A stretch of 24,826 nt of DNA from NAT127 sp041655035. Lineage in GTDB: Bacteria > Pseudomonadota > Gammaproteobacteria > Pseudomonadales > Porticoccaceae. Made by a program: the position numbers and the translations under genes. The notes under the pieces were generated by a model, which worked only from the letters and a program-made list of their open reading frames with translations, made no database searches and was not told where the DNA came from. This document shows, in pieces, positions 1 to 6,704 of this stretch. The stretch is taken from NCBI GenBank assembly GCA_041655035.1, contig JBAZCN010000039.1:1-24826 (forward strand), in the 5' to 3' direction. Position 1 is the stretch's first letter; each line of letters begins with the position of its first letter.

Positions 1-218
1 TGACGCTGCATTTTCTGCCTGGGTACGCCCCTGAGTTGAATCCCGATGAGCTGGTGTGGAGCCATGCAAAGCGCACCGGCGTGGCTCGACGGCCGTTGCA
101 AAAAGGCGAAAAACTGTCCGAGAGAGTTGATCAACAAATGCGCCATCTTGCGAGTAGTCCAGAGTTGATTCGGTCTTTCTTTAAACATCCAGATGTAGAC
201 TATATTTCCGACTTATGA
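1..218 (+). CDS. IS630-family transposase, C-terminal fragment (5' end outside window)
   Basis: Reading from base 3 the frame is open to TGA at 216-218 and encodes about 71 residues. It begins TLHFLPGYAPELNPDELVW, the signature around the last catalytic acidic residue of the DDE domain in IS630/Tc1-type transposases (consensus LPPYSPELNPIE.VW). The Glu of NPDE, codon 48-50, would be that catalytic residue. The rest of the gene lies to the left of the window, so it cannot be told whether the element is intact. The tail (ELIRSFFKHPDVDYISDL) looks like a normal C-terminus, so the 3' end is probably complete. I could not fix the right terminal inverted repeat or a TA target duplication. Family assignment is firm; activity is unknown. 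Confidence 0.85.
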   Translation, partial: TLHFLPGYAPELNPDELVWSHAKRTGVARRPLQKGEKLSERVDQQMRHLASSPELIRSFFKHPDVDYISDL

Positions 219-607
219 GTAAAGTGTCGAACAAAAGAAATCATCGATAATCAATGCTGGCTTTTCTCCCGGTGGGTTTGGCTCATGACCATAGGCCACC
301 AGGTAAAATAAAATCTCTGGCCAATGTGTTGGCATGATTGGGAATTCACACTAAAATCCTGTGCAAAGTCTTTCAAGAACCATGGAGTGGATCCTGGAAA
401 ACATTCCCGCGTTGACGAAGGAAACGCACCGAGGTCTGGCAGCAATCCCGATGCGCTTCGCGCCTCAGCGCACCCTGTGGAGGGGTATCGCCTGACAGAA
501 ACATTTTTAACGGGCATCGGGGCCTAAAATATCCTGTTTTAATTGAGAAAAATCATTAAACTATGGCGAAAAACCAGTAGTAATTTTGTCGTGGATGTCA
601 AAAGCAA
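219..607. other. gene-poor stretch between the IS630 end and the P450 gene
   Basis: About 390 bases of AT-rich sequence. It must include the right end of the IS630 element, but no clear terminal repeat was found. The plus strand has a 37-codon ORF (ATG 382, TGA 493-495, starting MEWILENIPALTKE) that reads like protein but has no ribosome-binding site and no family I recognise; it could be a decayed gene tail. Another open frame (324-527 plus) and its antisense have no protein character. No strong hairpin-plus-U terminator was seen after the P450 gene. Confidence 0.4.
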
Positions 608-1852
608 TTAGTCAACACGTATTTTAACGGATAGCGGGAAGCGTTCTGTTGGCATGCCGCCATAAACGATATTTTCGTTCTGGTTTTCCAGGCGGAGTTT
701 AGGAAAGCGCTTCACCATCTGCCCGATTACCCCCCGTATCACTTTGCGCGCTAGAATGTTTCCTACGCAAAAATGAGCAGAATGTCCAAACGTACTGATG
801 TCCTTTGGATTTCGTGTGATATCAAATTTTTCGGGCTCGGGATAGAAATCCGGGTCGTAGTTGGAGGCGCCGATAGAAATGTGAACGACCATGCCGTAAT
901 ACAGCGGAGTGCCATCAACTACACAATCTTTTACCACGTAGCGATGCCTGAAGTTGCCTAATGAATCCACGCGCAGGCACTCTTCAATCGCACTGTTAAG
1001 TAATGAAGGGTCTTCTTTCAGCAGTTGAAGCTGGTCCGGATTGCGGCATAGTCGAATGATGCATAACCCCAAGGTGGCGATAATGGTGCCAAGTCCACCG
1101 GTAAAAAGTTGAATGAGTGTTGAAAACAGCTCTTCAGTGCTAATGGTGCCAGCATCGTCATGCGCATTGATGATGCCGCCAATTAAATCGTCGATAGGGG
1201 GTTGATTGCGCCGCTCCTCGATCAATTTGGCGCAGTATGCGTGAGTGGCATTGTATGCATCCATATAGGCTTTTGGTTTGGGGGAGCCGGGCGGTACCGT
1301 GGCCACTAATTCAAATGAGCTAGACATGGTTGTAAAAATATGCCAGTCGCTTCTTGGTATGCCCAGGACATCACCAAGCAACAATCGATATACCAAAGGC
1401 TCCGCGAAATCGCTGATCATATCGAATGAAGGGCGTGATGCGATTTCGTCGATTGCTGACTCGATCAGAGTGTTGACGGCCGCTTCATACTGGGCTATGC
1501 GACGGGGAGTAAAGCCTGGTTGCATAAGTCGACGCATGGCTGTGTGCTCGGGCGGGTTGTACTCCACCACGGTGCGCATCCCGTTAAAATAGTCGAACAT
1601 CTCGATGCCCCAGTTTTGCTGGGGCTCCATGTTAATGGTTTCGTAGTCGGTCAGCGCCCATTTTACTTGCTCATGACGACAAATGACGGCATTAGGTCGA
1701 CCATTGATCATCACATAGAAGGGCGGTTTTTTTGACCATTCCAAAAATAATTCTGTAGGGTCGGATTTTATGGCCTGGCCGAACAAGTCCACATCTATGA
1801 ACAGGTCCGGATCTAGCTCAGGTAACTTGGGTGCTTGGGCGTTATCTGTCAT
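608..1852 (-). CDS. cytochrome P450
   Basis: A soluble bacterial class I P450 of 414 residues, expected to hydroxylate a hydrophobic substrate using electrons from a ferredoxin and reductase that are not encoded here. Visible motifs are the ExxR pair E291/R294 (EECLR), the heme loop FGHSAHFCVG at 355-364 with thiolate ligand C362, and an I-helix TGGLGT around 251-256. Two positions are unusual: the heme loop has Ser where FGxGxHxCxG has its second Gly, and the I-helix has Gly where the acidic partner of the conserved Thr (T256) usually sits. An upstream in-frame ATG at 1924 would overlap the dehydrogenase gene. ATG 1852 is preferred because AAGGAG lies six bases before it and the length then fits the family. 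It follows the dehydrogenase by 20 bases, so the two are probably co-transcribed. The substrate cannot be read from the sequence; a steroid or terpenoid is a guess from the neighbours. Confidence 0.93.
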   Translation of the reverse strand: MTDNAQAPKLPELDPDLFIDVDLFGQAIKSDPTELFLEWSKKPPFYVMINGRPNAVICRHEQVKWALTDYETINMEPQQNWGIEMFDYFNGMRTVVEYNPPEHTAMRRLMQPGFTPRRIAQYEAAVNTLIESAIDEIASRPSFDMISDFAEPLVYRLLLGDVLGIPRSDWHIFTTMSSSFELVATVPPGSPKPKAYMDAYNATHAYCAKLIEERRNQPPIDDLIGGIINAHDDAGTISTEELFSTLIQLFTGGLGTIIATLGLCIIRLCRNPDQLQLLKEDPSLLNSAIEECLRVDSLGNFRHRYVVKDCVVDGTPLYYGMVVHISIGASNYDPDFYPEPEKFDITRNPKDISTFGHSAHFCVGNILARKVIRGVIGQMVKRFPKLRLENQNENIVYGGMPTERFPLSVKIRVD

Positions 1853-1858
1853 GGGATG

Positions 1859-1864
1859 CTCCTT
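1859..1864 (-). promoter_or_regulatory. ribosome-binding site of the P450 gene
   Basis: AAGGAG on the minus strand, six bases before ATG 1852. It decides the start codon against the upstream in-frame ATG at 1924, and it sits just after the stop codon of the dehydrogenase gene (1873-1875). Confidence 0.75.
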
Positions 1865-1872
1865 GCCGTTGG

Positions 1873-2682
1873 CTAGTTCGCCATTTGTTCCAATGCGTCG
1901 CCAACATGCGCTTGGTGGGTGCAAATGCCGCCATCAACGCCAATCAGCTGGCCAGTGACAAAGGAAGCGTCATCAGAGGCTAGAAAGACCACTACTTTGG
2001 CAATATCGCCGGGTTCGCCTAATCGCGGAAGCAATGTATGCTTTTCCTGCAAAGCGAGTTGCTCGGGGCTTAGCACGGACCGTGAGAGAGAGGTAAGTAT
2101 CGTCCCTGGCAATACGGCATTGCAGCGGATATTTCGTTTGCCATATTGTGCAGCGGTATTGCGTGTAAACGAATTCACGGCAGCTTTTGAGGAAGCGTAA
2201 GCTGGTGTGAATACGTCCCCTAAAATGGAAATACCCGAGCTGGTGTTGATAATTGAACCGCTGCCTGTTTTGACCATTGCTGGCAGGCAGTGTTTGGTCA
2301 TTAACATGGTGCCGCGGGCGTTGATGTCAAACGCGCTGTCCCAGATTTGGGTATCGAGTTTGGCGATGTCGGCGTCCGCTGCCATATGTGCGGGACGCGT
2401 ATCGGCGGCGTTATTATGCAGGATGTCGATCCGGCCAAAAGCGTCAAGGGTTGCCGCGACAAGGGCTTGAACGCTGCTCTCGTCCATCAAGTCTACATGA
2501 TGGGCCAGGGCTTTTCCGCCATTGTCGTTGATATCTTGAGCAACCTTGTCGGCGCCTTGCTTGTTGATATCGGCAACAACTACGGCCGCACCGGCTTCCG
2601 CCAGTGCTTTGGCGCAGGCTTCACCAATATTTGCGCCGGATCCCGTTACTATAGCCACGCGGCCTTCGAGTTTTTTTGCCAT
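1873..2682 (-). CDS. short-chain dehydrogenase/reductase (SDR), probably NAD-dependent
   Basis: A 269-residue classical SDR with a Rossmann fold, expected to interconvert an alcohol and a ketone. Visible motifs: the nucleotide loop TGSGANIG at 13-20 (a TGxxxGxG variant with Asn for the middle Gly), D38 after the second strand, which favours NAD(H), NNAA at 90-93, and the catalytic tetrad N121, S149, Y162, K166 (YASSK). The end resembles typical SDR C-termini (FVTGQLIGVDGG). It lies between the NTF2-like gene and the P450 gene on the same strand and may oxidise an alcohol made by the P450, which is an inference. The sequence just before ATG 2682 has no good ribosome-binding site. A GAGGAG lies further up, in front of a six-codon ORF, so translation may depend on coupling. 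Confidence 0.93.
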   Translation of the reverse strand: MAKKLEGRVAIVTGSGANIGEACAKALAEAGAAVVVADINKQGADKVAQDINDNGGKALAHHVDLMDESSVQALVAATLDAFGRIDILHNNAADTRPAHMAADADIAKLDTQIWDSAFDINARGTMLMTKHCLPAMVKTGSGSIINTSSGISILGDVFTPAYASSKAAVNSFTRNTAAQYGKRNIRCNAVLPGTILTSLSRSVLSPEQLALQEKHTLLPRLGEPGDIAKVVVFLASDDASFVTGQLIGVDGGICTHQAHVGDALEQMAN

Positions 2683-2729
2683 ATTATTTACACCGTAATT
2701 GTTGTCATGACCGCTCCTCAGGCGGAGCG
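2683..2729 (-). promoter_or_regulatory. candidate leader: hairpin over a ribosome-binding site plus six-codon ORF (MTTITV)
   Basis: On the minus strand GAGGAG (2719-2714) stands five bases before ATG 2708-2706, which opens M-T-T-I-T-V and stops at TAA 2690-2688, five bases before the SDR start. An inverted repeat CGCTCC/GGAGCG (arms 2729-2724 and 2717-2712, loop of six) covers part of that ribosome-binding site. The bases are certain. The regulatory meaning (re-initiation, structure-controlled access, or nothing) is inference. Confidence 0.4.
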
Positions 2730-2794
2730 TTTATAAAAAGTGCTTAAGCTTCCCTGTCGGTTTGGTGCAACCATCAATGTTTGTCGTCGGCGCC

Positions 2795-3196
2795 CTAGAG
2801 GGCGCCAAAGCAATCGTGGGCTGTATAGCTGCAACTGTATTCTCGGCAGTTGTAAATCTTTCCGGTGCGCAATTTGAATAGAAAGTGGTATGCGTTTTCG
2901 TAAAGCTTGCCGCTGTTCATTTCGCCGTAGGACTTCGCTTCTACGGCAACTTTATCGTCTTCTCCCGTCATGTTGACAATCCAGATCTTGATTGGCTTTT
3001 TCATTTGCGATGACATCACTCCTGATGCCTTGGCAAACTGCTCTTTGCCCCATGAAAAGTTGAGGGCTGCGGGTTTTTGCAGCATCGATTCAAAAACAAA
3101 GTCATCGGTGAGGCAGGCCAACATTTTTTCAGGGTTACCTTCGTTCATTAATTCAAAATATTTATCTATTAGTGCTTTGTTCCTGGTGACAGACAT
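2795..3196 (-). CDS. NTF2-like/SnoaL-like protein (ketosteroid isomerase fold)
   Basis: A 133-residue protein of the NTF2-like superfamily, which includes SnoaL-type cyclases, ketosteroid isomerases and many small enzymes of unknown substrate. The start, with MSVTRNKALIDKYFELMNEG and then LTDDFVFES, is the usual helix-strand opening of this fold, and the length fits. The upstream in-frame ATG at 3394 is rejected because the extra 66 residues have no protein character. AAGGA lies about eight bases before ATG 3196. It is on the same strand as the TetR gene upstream and the SDR and P450 genes downstream, and may form one pathway with them. I cannot name catalytic residues with confidence, so isomerase, cyclase or a non-enzymatic binding role are all open. 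Confidence 0.8.
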   Translation of the reverse strand: MSVTRNKALIDKYFELMNEGNPEKMLACLTDDFVFESMLQKPAALNFSWGKEQFAKASGVMSSQMKKPIKIWIVNMTGEDDKVAVEAKSYGEMNSGKLYENAYHFLFKLRTGKIYNCREYSCSYTAHDCFGAL

Positions 3197-3418
3197 GGGG
3201 TGATCCTTGAAATGGTGTAGTTGTTGCTCGTGAAATCCTATAAATCCGCCAGGCATGAACGACAGGTTCTCATGTCTATGACTCACGGTATCTGAGGTAG
3301 AGGAATCGCCGGTATTGCGATGTCGTCTGCATGGCAAGGTTCCTGGTCCGTTTGCAGGAATTACGTTAGCGTAGCCGTCGCTGTGGAACAACATCTTTCA
3401 TTTGACCATGTGTAAAAT

Positions 3419-4051
3419 TTAGCCACTCAGGGAATCTAAAATAAAGCGAGTCGTGGATGTGCGCCAGAGATCGATGCCGGCGTCACTTGAAAAATCTTGA
3501 GGCGACACTTCCGACATGATTTTTTGATGTAGAAAGCAGGCTGCAACCAAGTGAAAGATCATCCAGAATGAAATGTCAGGATCCAGATCTGCTTTAAATT
3601 GGCCGGCATCGCTGCCGCGTTGCAGGATCGGTGTAATTATCTTGGAAATATAAACGCGTGTGGTTGGAATGAAACGGCTTGACTGAGTGATGTGTTCTCC
3701 ACTGTGAAGGGCTTGATCTAGCAAGAACGTAGTGCTGGACGGGTGCTTTATAAGTTCGTCAAAAAGGTCGTTGACGAAATGTCGAATACCGTCTTCGGGC
3801 GACAATCTTGAATAGAAGTCGATTTTGTCCAGAAGTTGGGATTCTTGTGAGGCCCTTTCAAGAACGGCTCGATAGAGGTGGGCTTTGGACTTGAAATAGT
3901 GATATACCAATTGTTTGGTGACGCCTGATTGGCGCGCAATATTGTCGACTGTTGCGCCATCGAAGCCGCAAACAGATATCTCTCTTTCGGCCGCGATAAG
4001 AATTTTCTCAATAGTTCCAGTTTTCTTCAGTGATTTACGTACTATGCCCAT
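3419..4051 (-). CDS. TetR/AcrR-family transcriptional regulator
   Basis: A 210-residue one-component repressor. The N-terminal DNA-binding domain is clear: residues of about 12-64 include ATVDNIARQSGVTKQLVYHYF, read here as the helix-turn-helix, followed by the usual KxxLYRAVL segment. The C-terminal part, mostly helical and with LLDQALHSGEH and FWMIFHLVAACFLHQK, is the expected ligand-binding and dimer region. GAGGA lies about eight bases before ATG 4051. The gene is first in a same-strand row with the NTF2-like, SDR and P450 genes, 222 bases above the NTF2-like gene, so it likely controls them and itself in response to the pathway substrate. That target is inferred from position only. Confidence 0.92.
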   Translation of the reverse strand: MGIVRKSLKKTGTIEKILIAAEREISVCGFDGATVDNIARQSGVTKQLVYHYFKSKAHLYRAVLERASQESQLLDKIDFYSRLSPEDGIRHFVNDLFDELIKHPSSTTFLLDQALHSGEHITQSSRFIPTTRVYISKIITPILQRGSDAGQFKADLDPDISFWMIFHLVAACFLHQKIMSEVSPQDFSSDAGIDLWRTSTTRFILDSLSG

Positions 4052-4066
4052 AGTTAAATCCTCGCT

Positions 4067-4091
4067 GAATAATAGGTTTTATTAGATATTC
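4067..4091. promoter_or_regulatory. candidate TetR operator (imperfect dyad)
   Basis: This AT-rich 25-base stretch just above the TetR ribosome-binding site has GAATA at its left end and TATTC at its right, and a nested TAATA-GGTTT-TATTA. On the minus strand it also contains TATTAT, usable as a -10 box. Position and symmetry suit an autoregulatory operator, but short AT-rich dyads occur by chance. Confidence 0.3.
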
Positions 4092-4185
4092 TCTGCAGCA
4101 GTGTTTGCAGCTCGAACCTCGGCAGCAATTATCTACCTGGCCCGGATGTTTCACCATAGCCTCCCGATTCTCTTGCCTGAGTCAC

Positions 4186-4220
4186 CGGCGGGAAGGAGTA
4201 GGAGGGATTTTTTCCCGCCG
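4186..4220. repeat. inverted repeat, 9-base arms
   Basis: CGGCGGGAA (4186-4194) and TTCCCGCCG (4212-4220) are perfect reverse complements around a 17-base loop. The run of T lies inside the loop next to the right arm, not after the hairpin, so it is not a standard terminator. Function unknown. Confidence 0.5.
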
Positions 4221-4384
4221 TTATCGAACAGCGGGGTGCAGGCGAATTTCGGCCAAACTTCCCTCAACCGCCACGGTTTGTCGGCGGTCAATGCGGCACC
4301 CGGCGGAGGTCGAGGTACGAGCGAGCGCAGCGCGTGGACGAACAGGGCTCGCAGTCGACCCCGGTGCGTTTCGTTCCTCGGCAC

Positions 4385-4406
4385 ACCCTATGCGCAGTCA
4401 TAGGGT
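4385..4406. repeat. inverted repeat, 8-base arms
   Basis: ACCCTATG (4385-4392) and CATAGGGT (4399-4406) pair perfectly around a six-base loop CGCAGT. No T-run follows on either strand. It could be an operator, a small mobile-repeat end, or chance. Confidence 0.5.
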
Positions 4407-4507
4407 AGGCGGCTCATGGATTGTGCCAAAAGGGGGAGACATGCAGGCGATGTTTGCCCGGTGGCGATGCGGGGTTGGTTTTGCCGTGGAGCGTCGACAG
4501 GCCCAGG

Positions 4508-4527
4508 GTTCCCGCCCGCGGGGGAAC
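4508..4527 (-). terminator. possible terminator-like hairpin after the GGDEF gene
   Basis: GTTCCC (4508-4513) and GGGAAC (4522-4527) pair around a GC-rich eight-base loop. On the minus strand it starts five bases after the stop of the diguanylate cyclase gene. No U-tract follows, so factor-independent termination is doubtful. Confidence 0.3.
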
Positions 4528-4531
4528 TGGC

Positions 4532-6280
4532 TCAGCCCTGCTCCTCGGCGAGCGGCACCAGGGGCTCGGTAGCGTTGGCGAACACGGTGCGATTGCGGCC
4601 CGAAGCCTTGGCCCGGTACATGGCTTCGTCGGCCAGCGCCAGCATGTCCCGATAGCCGAGCTCCCTGTCTCTTGACATCACCCGGGCGACGCCGGCGCTC
4701 AGCGTGTGGGCGATCAACTGGTTCTGGCCGTACAGGCTGGGAGTGGCGGCGAACTGGCGGCGGATGCGTTCGGCGATATGCCAGGCGACGGTATCGCTGT
4801 CGGCACTCAGCAGCAGGGCGAACTCCTCGCCGCCGAGACGCACGGCGACGTCGTCGTTGCGGCTGATCCGGCGCAGCAGGTTGGCCAATTCACAGATGAC
4901 ATGGTCGCCGGCGCCGTGGCCGTGGCGGTCGTTGATGGCCTTGAAGTGATCGACATCCAGGAGGATCAGGTAGACGGGCACGCCACTGTGGTGGAAGCGC
5001 AGGCGCATGGTTTCGTGTTCCTGGATCAGCAGGCGGCGGTTGCCGAGGCCGGTGAGCGGGTCCTGGTGGGCGAGCTCGATGGCTCGCAGCCGGTCCCGGT
5101 CGAGGCGCAGCAGACGTTCGCCCATCGCCATGGTCAGGATCAGCGCCTGGAGCAGGCTGGCGATCTGCGCGATATCGCTGCTGGCTGCCGGAGGCAGCCA
5201 GTCGGTGCTGTCGAGCACCAGGATCAGCAGATAGCCGCAGCCGTAGATGAGCCAGCCCACGGCGAACCACAGCACCTGATCGACACCGCGCCGCCAGGCC
5301 TGCCAGGTCGCCACCGGCAGCAGCATCAGAAATGCCAGCATCAGCACCGACAGGTCGAGCAGTTCGGCGGAGGACAGCCCGAGAAGACGCGTCGTCAGGG
5401 CGATAAGCACGAACAGCTGCCACGCCGAGAACAGGTTGTGGATGGTGGGCATGAAATCCCGGGTGGACAGGAAGGATTTGGAAAATTGCAGCGCGGTGAC
5501 GGCGAACAGCAACAGTGTGAGGGGAAACCCTTCGTTGTGCAGGTAGATATTGTTGGGCCACAGGTATTGGGCGGCGAAACCGTTGATGGTCGCCCACATC
5601 AGCGCGCCGCTGAGCAGAAACAGCCCGTAGTGCAGGAGGCCGGTGTCGCGCAGCACGGCGGTAAACAGCAGCGTCATCAGGATCAGTGTCGCCATGGTCC
5701 CGTAATAGGCGCCCAGCAGCAGATTTTTTTGCTGGGCCTGATTGTCGAAGTACCCCCGCTCCCAGAGCTGGACCGCAGGCTTCACCCAGTCGTGGGTGGC
5801 GGAGTACAACTGGAGGTAGACATCGCTGTAGCCGCCGGCCGGAACGGAGTCGGTGTAGGCCAGTTTGCGATAGGGCAGCGGGCGCTGGGTGAACGGGACG
5901 CGGTCGGAGAGCGCGGTGCGCCGCCATTGTCCGCCGTTGTCGCGGACATGGGCCACGAAGTGATCCAGACGGGTGGATTGCGGGTTGGCCAGCCAGCGCA
6001 GATCGTGATCGCCGGTGCGGTTGTCGAGCCTGAAGCGGAGCCACAGCGCCTGGTCGCGCACCACGGGCAGGCCGGCGTTGTCGGTGATGAACAGGAAGTC
6101 GATCTGCTCCACATCGGCGAGGCCGAGCTCCCTGGGAGCGACGCCGACGTCGATACCCACAGGCAGCTGGTATTGGCCAAGCTCCGAGCCATCGATGGTG
6201 GGCAGCGCCAGCGCCGGCAGCGCCAGCAGCAGGGCCAGCAGCAACAGCCACCTCGGTGTGAACTTTATCCCCGCGGACAT
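4532..6280 (-). CDS. 7TMR-DISM membrane receptor with GGDEF domain (diguanylate cyclase)
   Basis: A 582-residue inner-membrane protein that should make c-di-GMP from two GTP. Order: signal peptide (about 1-26), periplasmic 7TMR-DISMED2-like sensor (about 30-180), seven-helix DISM membrane block (about 185-390), and C-terminal GGDEF domain (about 400-570). The GGDEF domain has DPLTGLGNRR, the metal-binding LDVDHFK (D442), and the active-site GGEEF at 483-487, so it looks active. R474-xx-D477 stands five residues before GGEEF and fits the product-inhibition I-site. The ligand of the sensor is unknown. ATG 6280 has AAGG five bases upstream. A GTG at 6292 is in frame and would overlap the stop of a small upstream ORF as GTGA, so it cannot be excluded. 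It is divergent from the cation ATPase gene. Confidence 0.93.
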   Translation of the reverse strand: MSAGIKFTPRWLLLLALLLALPALALPTIDGSELGQYQLPVGIDVGVAPRELGLADVEQIDFLFITDNAGLPVVRDQALWLRFRLDNRTGDHDLRWLANPQSTRLDHFVAHVRDNGGQWRRTALSDRVPFTQRPLPYRKLAYTDSVPAGGYSDVYLQLYSATHDWVKPAVQLWERGYFDNQAQQKNLLLGAYYGTMATLILMTLLFTAVLRDTGLLHYGLFLLSGALMWATINGFAAQYLWPNNIYLHNEGFPLTLLLFAVTALQFSKSFLSTRDFMPTIHNLFSAWQLFVLIALTTRLLGLSSAELLDLSVLMLAFLMLLPVATWQAWRRGVDQVLWFAVGWLIYGCGYLLILVLDSTDWLPPAASSDIAQIASLLQALILTMAMGERLLRLDRDRLRAIELAHQDPLTGLGNRRLLIQEHETMRLRFHHSGVPVYLILLDVDHFKAINDRHGHGAGDHVICELANLLRRISRNDDVAVRLGGEEFALLLSADSDTVAWHIAERIRRQFAATPSLYGQNQLIAHTLSAGVARVMSRDRELGYRDMLALADEAMYRAKASGRNRTVFANATEPLVPLAEEQG

Positions 6281-6646
6281 TGCGGCCTTCACGGCACACC
6301 CGGATGTGCGCTGTGGTTGTCGTCCGGTGTATCTGTCAACATGGGCCGCAACTGCTCCTCCTTGAACGCCGGTTGTCGGCGGCGCCGATCACGGCGACCC
6401 AGGCCTGGAGGGAGCTAAACCCGGTCGCTGGCCTGTAGTGTGAAAGTGTCGTCAATGGCCGTCAGGATAGCTTTTTTCGGCGGCGAGGTTAAGGACGGCG
6501 GTCGGCAAAGGCGCCTGGTACGTCGGCTGGCCGTTCAGGGTTGTCCACCGGGATACGGCAGGGGGTGGCCGGTGGCATGCGGTCGAGGTAAAAGGAGACC
6601 ATCGCTGGCGGACACTTGAAGTCGGCGTCGAGCGGGCCTGGATCAA

Positions 6647-6674
6647 TTGCCGCCGCGGGGCGGGCACGTATAAT
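6647..6674 (+). promoter_or_regulatory. sigma70-like promoter of the cation ATPase gene
   Basis: TTGCCG (6647-6652), a 16-base spacer and a perfect TATAAT (6669-6674). A transcript starting near 6681 would have a leader of about 24 bases containing the AAGGA ribosome-binding site. It is one of the few consensus -10 boxes in this GC-rich DNA. Confidence 0.6.
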
Positions 6675-6692
6675 CCGTTGACCAGACATCAG

Positions 6693-6697
6693 AAGGA
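6693..6697 (+). promoter_or_regulatory. ribosome-binding site of the cation ATPase gene
   Basis: AAGGA seven bases before ATG 6705. It favours this ATG over the in-frame TTG at 6678, which lies at or before the expected transcription start. Confidence 0.65.
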
Positions 6698-6704
6698 TGG
6701 CGTC

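Larger units (their letters stand above)
4092..4531. other. gene-free boundary between AT-richer and GC-rich DNA
   Basis: About 440 bases without a supportable gene. Composition changes here from about 50% GC on the left to over 60% on the right. It holds three inverted repeats (4186-4220, 4385-4406, 4508-4527), listed separately. The open frames crossing it, for example 4105-4572 plus and 4151-4384 minus, give arginine/proline-rich translations with no family resemblance. No tRNA-like fold was recognised. Confidence 0.5.
6293..6704. other. divergent intergenic region between the GGDEF and ATPase genes
   Basis: About 410 bases without an established gene. It holds the ATPase promoter (6647-6674) at the right. 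At the left, on the minus strand, AAGGAGGAG (6363-6355) precedes a 20-codon ORF from TTG 6351 (or a 17-codon ORF from ATG 6342) that ends TGA 6291-6289, overlapping a possible GTG start of the GGDEF gene. A TTGACA lies inside that ORF without a matching -10 box. The frame is also open further upstream with an arginine-rich translation, so its reality is uncertain. Confidence 0.4.

Noticed and set aside
4706..6418. 570-codon open frame antisense to the diguanylate cyclase gene
   Set aside because: Low-complexity Gln/Val/Gly-rich translation without a domain; the minus strand encodes GGEEF and membrane helices.
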